From the NCBI GenBank assembly GCA_003254925.1, contig QANZ01011603.1, forward strand, positions 132,849-196,848: a stretch of 64,000 bases of DNA. The letters are read 5' to 3'. Below, piece after piece: positions 33,301-44,798 of this stretch (position 1 is the stretch's first letter; every line of letters starts with the position of its first letter). Position numbers and translations under genes: made by a program. This DNA is from Chamaecrista fasciculata. Lineage: Eukaryota > Streptophyta > Magnoliopsida > Fabales > Fabaceae. Below the pieces are notes generated by a model. That model was not told the DNA's origin. It saw only the letters and a program-made list of their open reading frames with translations, and made no database searches.

Positions 33301-36300
33301 CAAAACAGATCACAATAAAATTTTTGAGAAGATCAAACAGTTTTGAAATATTCAGTTCAGCAATTTCCTCCTGCCCTCATTCTCTTAAGAGACATAAAAT
33401 ACAACACGCCAAAACAGGACAAAATCACTTCCAATCAATTCGAAACAATCCCCACACTAGCTTGCCAAAAATAATCGAAACCCATTGCCCATCCTTTTTA
33501 TCACAACTCACCTCCCCTTCTTCTTGTGCTAAGGCTTTCCATAAGCAAACCATCTTATTGGGCTATGAGTAAAGAGGTTTATCAAGAAGAGCAAATAAGG
33601 GGAGGAGAGTTGTGAGAATTAGTTGAGCATAGGATTTCAAATCTTTCAGCATACCAAAATGAGAAATATGTTACTTTTAGACTAAGAAGGTCATAGCCTT
33701 ACTATTTTGGAGATTGACCTTTGAGATAAGAAAAAGTATTGAGAGGAAAGTAGTTTTTTAAGAAATTCAAAAATCCAAATGGTTAAAAAGTTTGCACCAA
33801 AACAATTAAAAACTTGATTGCTGAAATTAAAAATAAATATAAAAAAAATATAATAATAATTAGAAGAAAAAGAAGAAACTTTAAGTAACTCAATAAGATT
33901 ATTAACCAAAGAACCAAAAAAAAAAAAGAAATGCTTGAGAAGATAAGAACAGATTTGAATTATTCAGTAATTTCAGAAGTGAATAGAAATGTCAATGTAC
34001 GATGCTTCAACAAAAATCAAGGATCTCAAGTAATTTCAGAAGCTAGAAGCCTCCCAAACTATGTAACAAAATAGTTAACAAACATGATTGCCGAAATTTC
34101 AAATAAAAGAAAGCAAAACTTTCAGTAACTCATCAAGACTATTTAGCATCAAAAACCAAAACAGATCACAAAGAAATGCTTGAGAAGATCAAACAGTTTT
34201 GAATAATTCAGTTCACCAATTTCCTCCCGCCCTCACTCTCTTAGAAGACATAAGAACCAAGACACCAAAACAGGGGACAAAAACACACTAAATCAATTAG
34301 AAACAATCCAAACCCATTGCCCATCCTATTTAACACAACTCACCTTCCATTCTTCTTGTGCTAAGGTTTTCCAAAGCAAACCATCCTATTGGGCTATGAG
34401 TAAAGAGGTTTATCAAGAAGGAGTAGTAAAGGAGGAGCGCCGTGAGTAATAATAGTTGAGCATAGTATTTCAAATCTTTCAGCATACCAGAATGAGAAAT
34501 ATGTTACCTTTAGATTAAGATGGTCGTAGCCTTAGCATTTTGGAGATCAGCCTTTAGGACAAGATAGGTATTGAGAGGAAAGTAGTTTTTAAAGAAACTC
34601 AAAAATCTAAACGGGTAAAAAATTGGCACCAAAACAATTAAGAACTTGATTCCCACAAATAAAAACAAAACGTTGAGTAACTCGATAAGATTATTTATCA
34701 AAGAACCAAAGAACCAAAACAGATCACAAAGAAATGCATGAGAAGATCAAACAATTTTGAAATATTCAGTTCAGCAATTTCCTCCTGCTCTCACTCTCTT
34801 AAAAGACTTAAAAACCAACACACCAAAACAGAGGAAAAAATCACTTCGAATCAATTAGAAACAATCCCCACACTAGCTTGCCAAAAATAATCGAAACCCA
34901 TTGCCCATCCTTTTTATCAAAACTCACCTCCCTTTCTTCTTGTGCTAAGGCTTTCCAAAGCAAACCATCTTATTGGGCTATGAGTAAAGAGGTTTATCAA
35001 GAAGAGAAAATAAGGGGAGGAGAGCTGTGAGTATTAGTTGAGCATATGATTTCAAATCTTTCAGCATACCAGAATGAGAAATATGTTACTTTTAGACTAA
35101 GAAGGTCATAGCCTTACTATTTTGGAGATTGGCCTTTGAGATAAGAAAAAGTATTGAGAGGAAAGTAGTTTTTTAAGAAATTCACTTCCAAAACCGAGGA
35201 CAAAATTACTTCCAATCAATTAGAAACAATCCCCACACTAGCTTGCCAAAAATAATCGAAACCCATTGCCCATCCTTTTTATCACAACTCACCACCCCTT
35301 CTTCTTGTGCTAAGGCTTTCCAAAGCAAACCATCTTTTTGGGCTATGAGTAAAGAGGTTTATCAAGAAGAGAAAATAAGGGAAGGAGAGCTGTGAGTATT
35401 AGTTGAGCATAGGATTTCAAATCTTTCAGCATACCCGAATGAGAAATATGTTACTTTTAGACAAAGAAGGTCTTAGCCTTACTATTTTGGAGATTGGCCT
35501 TTGAGATAAGAAAAAGTATTGAGAGGAAAGTAGTTTTATAAGAAATTCAAAAATCCAAACGGTTAAAAAGTTGGCACCAAAACAATTAAGAACTTGATTG
35601 CTGAAATATAAAATAAAAATAATAAGAAACTTTGAGTAACTCAATAGGATTATTAACCAAAGAACCAAAAACAAAAACATATCACAAAGAAATGCTTGAG
35701 AAGATAAGAACAGATTTGAATTATTCAGTTCAGCAATTTTCAATAAATATGTACTGCAACATTCAATCAATAAAGTGAATAGAAATGTCATGGTACGATG
35801 CTTCAAGGAAAATCAAGGTTCTCAAGTAATTTCAGAAGCTAGAAGCCTCCCAAACTATGTAACAAAATAGTTAACAACATGATTGCCGAAATTTCAAACA
35901 AAAGAAAACAAAACTTTCAGTAACTCATTAAAATTATTTACAATCAAAAACCAAAACAAATCACAAAGAAATTCTTGAGAAGATCAAACAGTTTTGAATT
36001 ATTGAATTCAGCAATTTCCTCCCGCCCTCACTCTCTTAAAAGACTTAAAAACCAACACACCAAAACAGAGAACAAAAACACTTCCAATCAATTAGAAACA
36101 ATCCCCACATTAACTTGCCAAAAACAATCCAAACCCATTGCCCATCCTTTTTATCGCAACTCACCTCCCATTGTTTTTGTCCTAAGGTTTTCCAAAGCAA
36201 ACCCTCTTATTGGGCTATGAGTACAGAGGTTTCATGAAGAAAAAGTAGTAACGGAGGAGAGTCGTGAGTATTAGTTGAGCATTATATTTCAAATCTTTCA

Positions 36301-36700
36301 GCATACCAGAATGAGAAATATGTTACTTTTAGATTAAGAAGGTAAAAAACAAACGGGTACAAAATTTTGGAGATTAGCCTTTAGGACAAGAATAGGTATT
36401 GAGAGGAAAGTAGTTTTTTAAGAAACTCTGAAATCTAAACGGGTAAAAAATTGGCACCAAAAATTAAGAACTGGATTGCCGACAAATAAAAACAAAACTT
36501 TGAGTAACTCGATAAGATTATTAACCAAAGAACCAAAACAGATCACAAAGAAATGCTTGAAAAGATAAAACAGATTTGAATTATTCAGTTCCGCGATTTT
36601 CAATAAATATGTACCGCAACATCCAATCAATAAAGTAAATATGTAGCCTTTAAGATCATATTCACAATCATCACCAATGAAATAGATAACTTCATCAAAA
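30360..36700 (-). repeat. Tandem array of eight complex units with higher-order periodicity
   Basis: The landmark CCCATTGCCCATCC recurs at about 30491, 32032, 32897, 33480, 34314, 34898, 35263 and 36136, and GAGAGGAAAGTAGTTTT about 260 bp after each. Spacings 865, 583, 834, 584 alternate, so a two-part repeat of about 1.42-1.45 kb is visible; the 365 step (34898-35263) is a truncated unit. On the minus strand each unit has GGGGAG/GTGAGT, a consensus 5' splice site, and long T-rich stretches ending in CAG, so the unit may derive from a 5'UTR exon plus intron of a minus-strand gene. All long minus-strand ORFs in it are low-complexity and not conserved in frame. Confidence 0.85.
31560..31770. 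repeat. Very AT-rich insert in the first array unit
   Basis: About 200 bp of almost pure A/T (TATATTATTAATAAAAATAT...) that interrupts the array and makes the first spacing (1541) longer than the others. Confidence 0.55.
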
Positions 36701-36899
36701 TTCATCAGCTTGGATATGTGATTACTTCATCAAAATTTCATACGAATCATTCTCTCCAGAAATGGAAGAAAGAGTATGTGTTGATAGTATTTTAAAGTAC
36801 TAATTTAAGAAACTCAGAAATCTAAATGGGTAAAAAAATTTGGCACTAATTTATTCATAAGAGAGAACATACAGTACTCAATTATATATGTGAGTGCAG

Positions 36900-37135
36900 T
36901 TAGGATGTGTGAAGAAAAAGGAACACCACAAAATGCAGACGAATTCACAAATACACGAAAACCAAAATTTGAAAAGAAAGAAGCAAAACCTGAAAGAAGA
37001 AGAGACGACGAGACTAGCCACTCCACCGCCGCCGACGACAAGTAGCGTTTTCCGACTTCTCTCGCGACGTTTTTTGCTTCACACTGAACTTGCGGCCTCT
37101 CCTCCTTACTATCGACTAGGGTTAGGGTTTTTGGG
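36900..37135 (-). other. Possible 5' exon and promoter on the minus strand
   Basis: CpG-rich stretch 36990-37125 in AT-rich DNA. On the minus strand AAAAACCCTAACCCTAGTCG leads into a purine/CpG-rich leader that ends TTTCAG/GTTTTG, a possible 5' splice site. The plus-strand 88-aa frame here (…RRFLLHTELAASPPYYR…) is an alternative but matches nothing I know. Confidence 0.35.
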
Positions 37136-37838
37136 AGAAGTCAGTTGGGATGGATTTTAGAATTTTTAGAAAAACTACTATTATATTTATTTTTATGTGG
37201 ACGGATCAAGTAAACGGGCAAATAATAAACGGTAATATTTATACCAAAAAAAAAAAACGGTAATATAAGAATGTTAATTGACCCAAATAAAAAAATTTAT
37301 TTCCTTTTTTCTTGATTTCTATCCGTTACAGTAATAATTAACGTAAATCAAATTTTTTTAGAGTTTGAGATTGAGAACCCTAGAGATGACTGTTGGAGTG
37401 CTGATTTAGAGGAGAGAGAAGAAAATTTTAAATTCCAAAACGCGTCGCAATAAATGTTTTAAAATTATGCTCAAGTTAACAAACCAAGCGACAATCTATA
37501 AAATCTATAATCTATCTATAATCTATAATCTATAAAATACAATAAAACAATGTTTTGTTTTTTGTATGTGTCAATTAGGGAGAGTATCTTACTTTTTTTT
37601 TTTACCCCACTCTCACTCTGGTGCGACACGTGACGCTACAATTTTATTTTGCTGATTTTCTATTTTTTCCAAATGCAAAATGGCGCCATCTGCTTCTCCA
37701 TCCCAACTCAAATTTTAAGGAACGTCGTCACCAGCCACGACCACCGTCGATTCGGCAGCAAACATTACGACTTCAAAATCTTGATCTTCCTCTCCGACTT
37801 CCTCTTCACTTCTTTTGATTTCTGCCACTGTGAAAGCC

Positions 37839-38042
37839 ATGGGGATTCCGATTCACGGCGGCAAATACGTGAGGTTCGACATCCCCATTGGACGCGGCAC
37901 TTACGGTAGTGTTGGACGCGACACTTACGGCATGCAATTTGGGTTTGTTTTTCTGAAATTTAGGATTTTCGTTTGCGATTTTGGTCTACAATTTTGGTCT
38001 TTGTTTTTGGTCTGCAATTTGGGTTTTGTATTGTATAACTGA
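37839..38042 (+). CDS. Exon-like ORF, unknown (MGIPIHGGKYVRF...)
   Basis: CpG-rich segment with an ATG in good context (AAGCCATGGGG). It reads MGIPIHGGKYVRFDIPIGRG, then TYGSVGRDTYG, with a 24-bp imperfect tandem repeat coding GRGTYGSV/GRDTYG; after about residue 38 composition becomes T-rich and intron-like, so only the first 110-120 bp look coding. The upstream frame (MISATVKA) and CT-rich sequence look like a 5'UTR. Family not recognised; probably a first exon or captured fragment. Confidence 0.3.
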   Translation: MGIPIHGGKYVRFDIPIGRGTYGSVGRDTYGMQFGFVFLKFRIFVCDFGLQFWSLFLVCNLGFVLYN

Positions 38043-38181
38043 AGAAAATAGTGGACAAGAAATATAATTTTAACTTTTTAGTATTTTAGCTATTATCTTG
38101 GTTTGAAGTTGAGATGATTCGAGTTAAGAGTGAGATAAAACTTTCTCTAGAACATTGATTAGTTTTGTCATGTGTGATACA

Positions 38182-38630
38182 TATATTAAAGTGTAAATTA
38201 CACTTTCGTACCCTGTGGTTTGGCCCTATTTCACTTTGGTACCCTGTGGTTTGAAACTTGACACTTTGGTACCCTGTGGTATTCTCCATTAACACTTTGG
38301 TACCCTTTGGAGTTATTTTGTAATTTTAACCATGATAAATTTTGCAAAAATTACATATTGACCCCAAAAAGTTTTTAAAAAATTACAAATAGGTCCCTAG
38401 ATACATATTATCTAGGGACTAAAATGAAAACTTTAAAAAAAATTAGGGGTCAATATGTAATTTTTGCAAAATTTATTATGGTTAAAATTACAAAAATAGC
38501 TCCAAAGAGTACCAAAGTATTAAAGGAGAATACCACAGGGTACCAAAGTGTTAAGTTTCAAACCACAGGGTACCAAAGTGAAATAGGGTCAAACCACAGG
38601 GTACCAAAGTGTAATTTACCCTATATTAAA
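38182..38630. mobile_element. Mutator-like foldback MITE with 9-bp target duplication
   Basis: Element 38191-38621 flanked by TATATTAAA at 38182-38190 and 38622-38630. Ends GTGTAAATTACAC and GTGTAATTTACCC are inverted copies, as are whole arms (CTTTGGTACCCTGTGGTTTG repeats on the left, CAAACCACAGGGTACCAAAG on the right; centre near 38405). A 9-bp duplication is the hallmark of Mutator-type elements. No coding capacity. Confidence 0.88.
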
Positions 38631-39473
38631 TATTGATTTTTATATTAATCAAGTAACTTTTTATAATTGTTCTTTTTACAAGATCAACCAGATTTCAGGT
38701 TGACAAAATTAGCAAACTAGATGGTACCAAGCTGGCCTAAAACATCGTTCAAATCAATTAATTTCATGGAATATTTCTTATACATGCTTCATCTCAAAAC
38801 CAACCTTTCCATAAATAGAACTTTTAGTATACATACAATAGGGAAACTCTCTTTCTTATTATTAGTTTGCTGAATATGGTACCAATTGGAGCATTTTTCT
38901 TCTTTAACTCTGTTTCTTGCATGTGTTTGTTGGTTTTATATTAAACTTTTAATTTTTCAATACTTGAAAAAGGGAGAATCAGCCAAAAAAATAGTTTACA
39001 AAAGGAAATAAGTGAATTTGAAGGTTGATTGATAATTTTAACTGCACCTATATTACTTTAGGATAGATGCGAAAGTTTTTCATTGATTCAGGCTGCTTAA
39101 GAAGTTGGATTTAAAGTTTGAGTTATGAAATTTCTACATTATGTATCTAAGATACATATGCTTAAAAGACTATACCTACTTTTTTGGTCTATTTAGGTTA
39201 GTTTCTAATTGTGAGTTAGTGTTGTGCTGAGGAGGACCTTTTAGGAAAGAAAAAGGAGAAGAACAAACTGAAAAGTGAAAAATGATATCTCATTTTGTGT
39301 TTTGGTTGTGGTTGTATTCCTTCTGACTGTATCTTTGCTTGATTGATGCCTCCAGTCTGAGGAAGAGCTTCCTAATTTTTCATTGTTTTGTTATATTGGC
39401 TTATCTTTAATTAATTTCTGCTTCTATACAACTACTACATTTTGATTAATGTTGTTTTATTTGCTTTTTGCAG

Positions 39474-39554
39474 TGGACATTTCATCCTTTCATCTTGAAG
39501 TCCAAAAAGATCTATATAGTTCTAATATGGTGCAGGGTTCTAGCATTCTTAGTT
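39474..39554 (+). other. Exon-like segment, 81 bp
   Basis: Preceded by GCTTTTTGCAG and followed by GTAAGT, both consensus splice signals. The frame [20 protein letters not shown] looks plausible. Same strand as the NSE1-like exon. Unidentified. Confidence 0.3.
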
Positions 39555-40061
39555 GTAAGTGATGAATATGTTATTTTCTTATAATTATTTGCTTTATATC
39601 TTTTGAGTATCCTAATTTGATAAGTAAGCAGCAAGATGTTCGAATAGAGTTTTTTTTTTGTTTGCATACTGATCTAGGTGTAGGTTTTGTTGTGAACATG
39701 GGTGATGATCAAATGCTTCGGCAGCTTATGTTTGAGGATTTAGTTAACTTTTCTTTTTAATTGGGTTGTTACAGAGCAAAAGTCGGCAGCTCATACTGAT
39801 CTATGCATTTACAGAGCAATAGTTAACTTTTCTTTTTAACTAGGTTGTAACAATCTAAACTACAAATTACTTTTTTCTCTCTCTGTATTTTGGTTTGGGA
39901 TGAATGATTTTGATCCTTATGTGAGGCTTTTAAGTCTTTTGTTAGTATAGATTTTGCAAATGATCATATCTTTTTGTTTTGGCTCTCAATCATGTCAAGT
40001 TGATGTATCTTGCTAATAGTCTTCATTGGAGTTTGATTGTCATTTTTAATCTTGGTGAACT

Positions 40062-40229
40062 TGTTGGGAAATCACAGAGGGAGCGCAGCGGAAGGGAAAA
40101 TAAAAATTTTTCCAGGGACTAAAACGTAATTAAAAACAAACTCTGTGATTCCTTCCAGGATCCACTAACTATGTTTATACCAGTTTTAGGAAAGATGTTT
40201 ACCTAGTTTTGATNGCACAATCTCCATCA
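40062..40229. mobile_element. LTR of a copia-like element, collapsed at a single N
   Basis: TGTTGGGAAATCACAGAGGG...GCACAATCTCCATCA flanked by the 5-bp duplication GAACT (40057-40061, 40230-40234). The N at 40214 lies 15 bases from the right end. The right end matches the LTR fragment at 6224-6239. The N probably replaces missing LTR or internal sequence. Confidence 0.85.
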
Positions 40230-40469
40230 GAACTGACATACCTGCAAGGTATTATTAAATTTGCTATAGTTTCTATTGACAGGGAGTTGGGTGGTGCAAA
40301 GTTGCTATAATTTCTATTGCAAAGTATTTTTACTGTCTTTTTAGTTTTTAATGATTCAATCCTTCGGTTCTCATTGAATGTTGACAACCCATTTACATTC
40401 TCCATTGTATGATATTGCTATGACATCTTGATTTACTATGCATACTTCTGGTGATTTTGCTGACTTAAG

Positions 40470-40542
40470 AGGAAACCTTGCTGCTAGACACATGAAGGCT
40501 GAGCTGCAAAAGAAGAGAAGAAAGCATAAGCTTTTTGTTCAG
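40470..40542 (+). other. Exon-like segment, basic peptide
   Basis: Frame GNLAARHMKAELQKKRRKHK then LFVQ, ending at CAG/GTTCAC. Preceded by TTAAG, a possible acceptor. Unidentified; part of the same plus-strand series as 39474 and 41644. Confidence 0.35.
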
Positions 40543-41643
40543 GTTCACTTCATACTTTACAATCATAGGCAATTTTATTAGAAGGTTTAGATTCTTATTT
40601 TACCTCAGTAGATGGTCTGAAACATTCTGATTTCCATGATGAGTTCCGTTAAATTCATTTTGGGTAAGAGCAACTCAACTCATTTGCAGGATACACAGAA
40701 AAAAATTAGGTAGAATTCATCTGATTTTCATGTTTACTCATAGATTCAGTCTATGACCTGGATTTTCTTATTATTGTACCTGGATTTGTTTCTAAATATG
40801 TTAATTATTTGTTTGTATATTGTAATTTTATTCATTGTTATAAAATTCTACGTTTTCTATGCTTAAGATAAATGGATGCATTGCAGGATTGAGGGTAATT
40901 AATCAATATTTGTTGACAATTAAGGCTTTTATATATCTAATACTCTAAAAGCTAATAAGTGAGTCTGGTGTATGTATATCAGTAATATATGTTTCATCGT
41001 ATGTATATGGAAGTTTCTATGTATTTCCTATATGCTAAGTCCTAATCAGTGTGGGCAATTAATGTAGTCGGTAGAAAAAATTGCTTCATTGTTGTTGTCT
41101 TTCTGTTCAGGTGAGTCAGGCCATCAAGAATGATATAGAAGATATGATGTAATAACCTTACCATTCAAGTTCAGTGTTGTTGTCTTTCTGTTAAGGAATA
41201 ATCTAATTGATTATGATGTAATCAACCATAAAATTGTTGTAAATTCTCATCCACTTTAAAGTTTCTACTTTAGCTAAACTATGAAGCGATAAAGAACTTA
41301 TCAGATTCTTATGCTAATCTTCCTATTTTGGGGTTGACCTTATTCATAAAAAGGTGAGGTGGGTTGGTCATTTGAGTTGTATCCTATCATTCATTTTTGT
41401 TTGCTTCTAACCATATACATGTCTCATTAGAGAACACGATAACCTGATTGTCAGAACGATGTTCGTTGATGAACTTTTGCAAATTTAAACTTTTTTACTG
41501 CTATAATTGATTGAGTTGGTGAAGTTTGGGGCCATCATATGGAACATTGACCAATATTTTTGTATTGAAAAGGTTTATGTCAATGTATTACTGAAAATGT
41601 TGACTATTGAAACATGACAAAGTTATGGTCTGAGTATATTCAG

Positions 41644-41883
41644 GTTACAGTTGTGTCATATTCCCAATCTCAAGAAGGCCAGCATCAAGTCCCATCTGCA
41701 TTGAGGTTGTTCTCAATTTCTCAGAAGGAAAAAACTCTAAGTGAACTTGCGCGGGACAAATGGCTTAATTTGACTGAAGATGGTAATATTACACTTGGTA
41801 TGAATTCATTCCTTGATCTCCGCAGTTGGTTTCGAAATAATAATATTCCATCATGTCATGTTTGCAATGAAGCTGCAGTAAAG
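41644..41883 (+). pseudogene. NSE1: NSE1-like exon (SMC5/6 complex subunit), fragment
   Basis: 80 codons in one frame between TATTCAG and AAAG/GTTGTTCC. It reads FSISQKEKTLSELARDKWLN, then GMNSFLDLRSWFRNNNIPSC and HVCNEAAVK. This matches the end of the winged-helix part and the first Cys pair of the RING-like zinc finger of plant Nse1, the E3-ligase subunit of the SMC5/6 DNA-repair complex. Neither the N-terminal half nor the rest of the zinc finger is recognisable nearby, so it is a fragment, probably captured by the surrounding element. An intact gene with unrecognised exons cannot be excluded. Confidence 0.65.
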
Positions 41884-42589
41884 GTTGTTCCTATCGCATT
41901 GCCTCATCCTGCTCTCTTTTCTCACCATTGAGTTTAATTGTTCTAAATCGCCAATGGTCTTTCTCTGCTTTCCCTTACCCTTGGATTTTCGGTGTTCTTA
42001 CAGTATAATAATTATGACTAGAGTATTGAGTATATATTGAGAACTTGATATGAAAATCCTTCAATTGTGATTGTATATGAAGTATTAGAAATGGAGAAAA
42101 TTTATATCTGTAGATAGCTATACCTGTAAGTCATATTGCTCATCTTTCTGAATCTGGAATTGCTATTCTTAATTCACAATTTAGAAGATATATATATCAT
42201 TAGGTTCTAATTGAACTTGTGTTCTCTTCCTGCATCACTACTGCCTTTTATAATCTGTTGAGTTAGTACTTTTCTTTTAACAAGACTGAAACTGGATGAG
42301 AAAGTAGACTTTGACAAATGGATTAGCTTAGAATGATTGAGTTGTGCTACCAATGTAGTTATGATATTTATTACAAAACTGAGGTACTTTAATCTATAGA
42401 ATTAGAGCTAAAAATGTCTCTACCCTTCTAAAATTCACTGGCAATTCTGTTGTTTGAAAGTTGATTAGCTTGCTGGTATTGTTATGATAAAAAGAATCAC
42501 TTTGACTGGAGATAAATGTAACTTTGATCCAATAATAGGCTGGAAACTGGAAAACTAATTGTGAATGTTATGCCACTTGCATGGTCTAA

Positions 42590-42650
42590 GGATCACATTT
42601 GGTATGATTGCAGATAAGGATCACATTTGGTATGATTGCAGATAGCTCCA
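42590..42650. repeat. Tandem duplication, about 29-bp unit
   Basis: AAGGATCACATTTGGTATGA plus TTGCAGAT occurs twice in a row. Confidence 0.75.
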
Positions 42651-43107
42651 ATATATTTGGCTTCATGCTTCAACTGGATGCTATCAATACTGTGAAGTTA
42701 AAAAATATATATAATCAAACCTCTTGAGATTTACATTTTTGGTCTTAATTGTTCATAAAGTTGTCCTCAATCAGTGTCTACATATAAAAATAGTTAATTT
42801 CCAGAAAAATTAGATCTGGATGAAATTTAAATTAGCAATACTCTCTCAAGTTGAATATTTTTGTCTGTAATGATGTTAATCTATCAAATACTTCTGCAGT
42901 TTGTCTGTAATGATAGTTTAGTTAACAATACTCTCCAACTTGAATATTTTNTTTCTGCAAGGTCAATTCTTCAGGGGCAACTAAAATTTCATATGTCCAG
43001 AAAGATGTGATGAAAAGAAAAAACCCGTGCAATGTGCACGAGTCTCATACTAGTTTTGTGAGTAAACGAATATTTGAATGTAACTGATTACTCTTGCATT
43101 TAAAAAA

Positions 43108-43447
43108 GTTAGGGCACGCCAATATGCATGTAACGTTTGAATTGATTTTTATATTGATAAAATAGTAAGTTTGGGACCAATTTGAGAAATTATAAAAATA
43201 TGTAAGACTCATCTAAAATAAATAAAATATTTAGGACCAATTTGAAATTACCTCATATGGGGAGAGTGAGTGGGGAGAGAGAGTGGTGACATTTTTTAAT
43301 TTTTAATTGTTTTTTTATTTTTTAATTCATTTATTTTTTTAAAGAAGTGGGGAGAGTGGTGATTTTTTTTTCTTTTTTAATTTTTTAATTCACTATTTTT
43401 GACCAATCATAAAAGAGTTTAGCCATATAATATAGTATAGATATAGA
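43108..43447 (-). mobile_element. Helitron fragment on the minus strand (5' end)
   Basis: On the minus strand it starts A/TCTATATCTATACTATATTATATGGC at 43447 and continues through CCCCACTCACTCTCCCCATATGAGG to ATTGGCGTGCCCTAA. It is the same family as 55438-55809, which has the 3' hairpin that is missing here. Confidence 0.6.
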
Positions 43448-43713
43448 TGAACCTTTTTAACCAAAAAAAAATGAACCTAATGTTAAAGAGACTTAACTTA
43501 AATGAGATGTATTTGATCCTTTAATCTCAAAAATATTATTTTGAGATCCATGAACATTTTATTTCTAAATATTGCCGTATGACTTGTCAGTGTCAATGTA
43601 ACTTTTAAAATTTTAATTGTTAAAAATTTGAGCGCCCAACATCTTAGAAAAGGAGTCTATATTTCCGGGCCAAAAAAAAAAAAGAGTATATTAAAATGAT
43701 TAATTTTTTTTTT

Positions 43714-44403
43714 GGCCAAAGTGTAAATTTGGTCTTGTAATTTTTCTCCAGGTCTCAAATCAGTCCTTTTTTTTTTCTCGAATTTGGTCTTGTATCTTTG
43801 TTCTAGGTCTCAAATCAATCTTATATCTTTTTTTGTCTCAGTTTTGGTCCCATATGTTTTGAAAACCTCCCACCATTAGTCCTTCGTCCATTTTAAATTA
43901 CAGTTTAGTGCTGAAGTCTTCAAATCCCTTTCACTTTAGTCCCTGACTATCAAAATGAAAGTGAAAAAGCATCCCTGAAGATTCTCAAACCTTACATCTT
44001 GGTCCCTAATCCAGAATTCTTCATGAAATGGAATAGAAATGCAAAAACGACACACATTAAAGCAAATGACAAAGGGACCAAAACTGAAAACGTAGAAAAT
44101 TTAAAACCCACCAGAAAATGCCCAAAACTCGTCGGAAAACGTACAGAAATCGCCGAGAAACTCAAGAACTCATCCAAAAACCCCAATCCTTACTGAAATC
44201 TTACTCAAATAATCGCTCTCAAAATGTTTTAAGAAAGAATTTTCGAAAATCCAAACTTTCGAGGAGGCAGGTGATAGAAGAAAAGATATAGGACTGATTT
44301 GGGACTTGGAGCAAAGATACAGGACCAAATTCGAGACAAAAAACGATATAGGACTGATTTGGGACCTGGAGCAAAGTTACAGGACAAAATTCGCACTTTG
44401 GCC
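43714..44403. mobile_element. Foldback element, deletion derivative, 690 bp
   Basis: Same family as 13750-15002. Ends GGCCAAAGTG...CACTTTGGCC, with a left arm of about 550 bp and a right arm of only about 120 bp (TATAGGACTGATTTGGGACTTGG repeated twice). Inserted in a T-run. Confidence 0.8.
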
Positions 44404-44798
44404 TTTTTGTATTTTAAGGACGATGGAAACCTCGGATAGAGATCAAATAACAAAAACTAAAAAATGAATGAATATTCATTTCACAATTTCAATATCATTC
44501 ATGATACATGATGTTACACATAAACTCCATATTAGTTCAATCATGTATCTTTTGAAAGCTAGATTTTACTAGCTAGCAAATCAATGACGAAGCCTGTGTC
44601 ATCATCCATTCATCCTCCCTTGAAAGACATAAAACTCATGAAATCTCATGGGAGTGCGTTCATTGATTCAATGGCCTTCTCTGACTCAACTCAACCACTT
44701 TAGGCCTTCTGGTTGAATCAGTTCTTCACATCACATGATGTATGTAACAGAGCCATTTTTCATGTTCAACTCTCCACATTTTCTTGAAAAAAAAAGCA
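44404..44798 (-). other. 3' flank of SAUR-11
   Basis: Minus-strand equivalent of the AIKK 3' flanks (CATGAGTTTTATGTC at about 44640, TAGCTAGTAAAATCTAGC near 44565). SAUR-block homology resumes at about 44430. Confidence 0.65.

Larger units (their letters stand above)
37494..43054 (+). mobile_element. Probable Helitron carrying gene fragments (5' end uncertain)
   Basis: The 3' end is typical: stem CGTGCA-ATG-TGCACG, a short tail, then CTAGT at 43050-43054 followed by T. A candidate 5' end is the TCTATAATCTATAAAATAC cluster at 37494-37535, followed by AGGGAGAG and CACTCTCACTC. Inside are several plus-strand exon-like pieces, including an NSE1-like exon. No Rep/helicase is seen, so it would be non-autonomous. 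The 5' boundary is inferred. Confidence 0.45.

Noticed and set aside
35426..35806. 126-aa minus-strand ORF and similar ones in the array
   Set aside because: AT-rich, Phe/Leu/Ile-rich, with frame not kept between units; likely intron-like DNA.
30360..36700. CRISPR-like array
   Set aside because: Units are hundreds of bp with internal structure, in a plant nuclear genome; no short repeat-spacer pattern.
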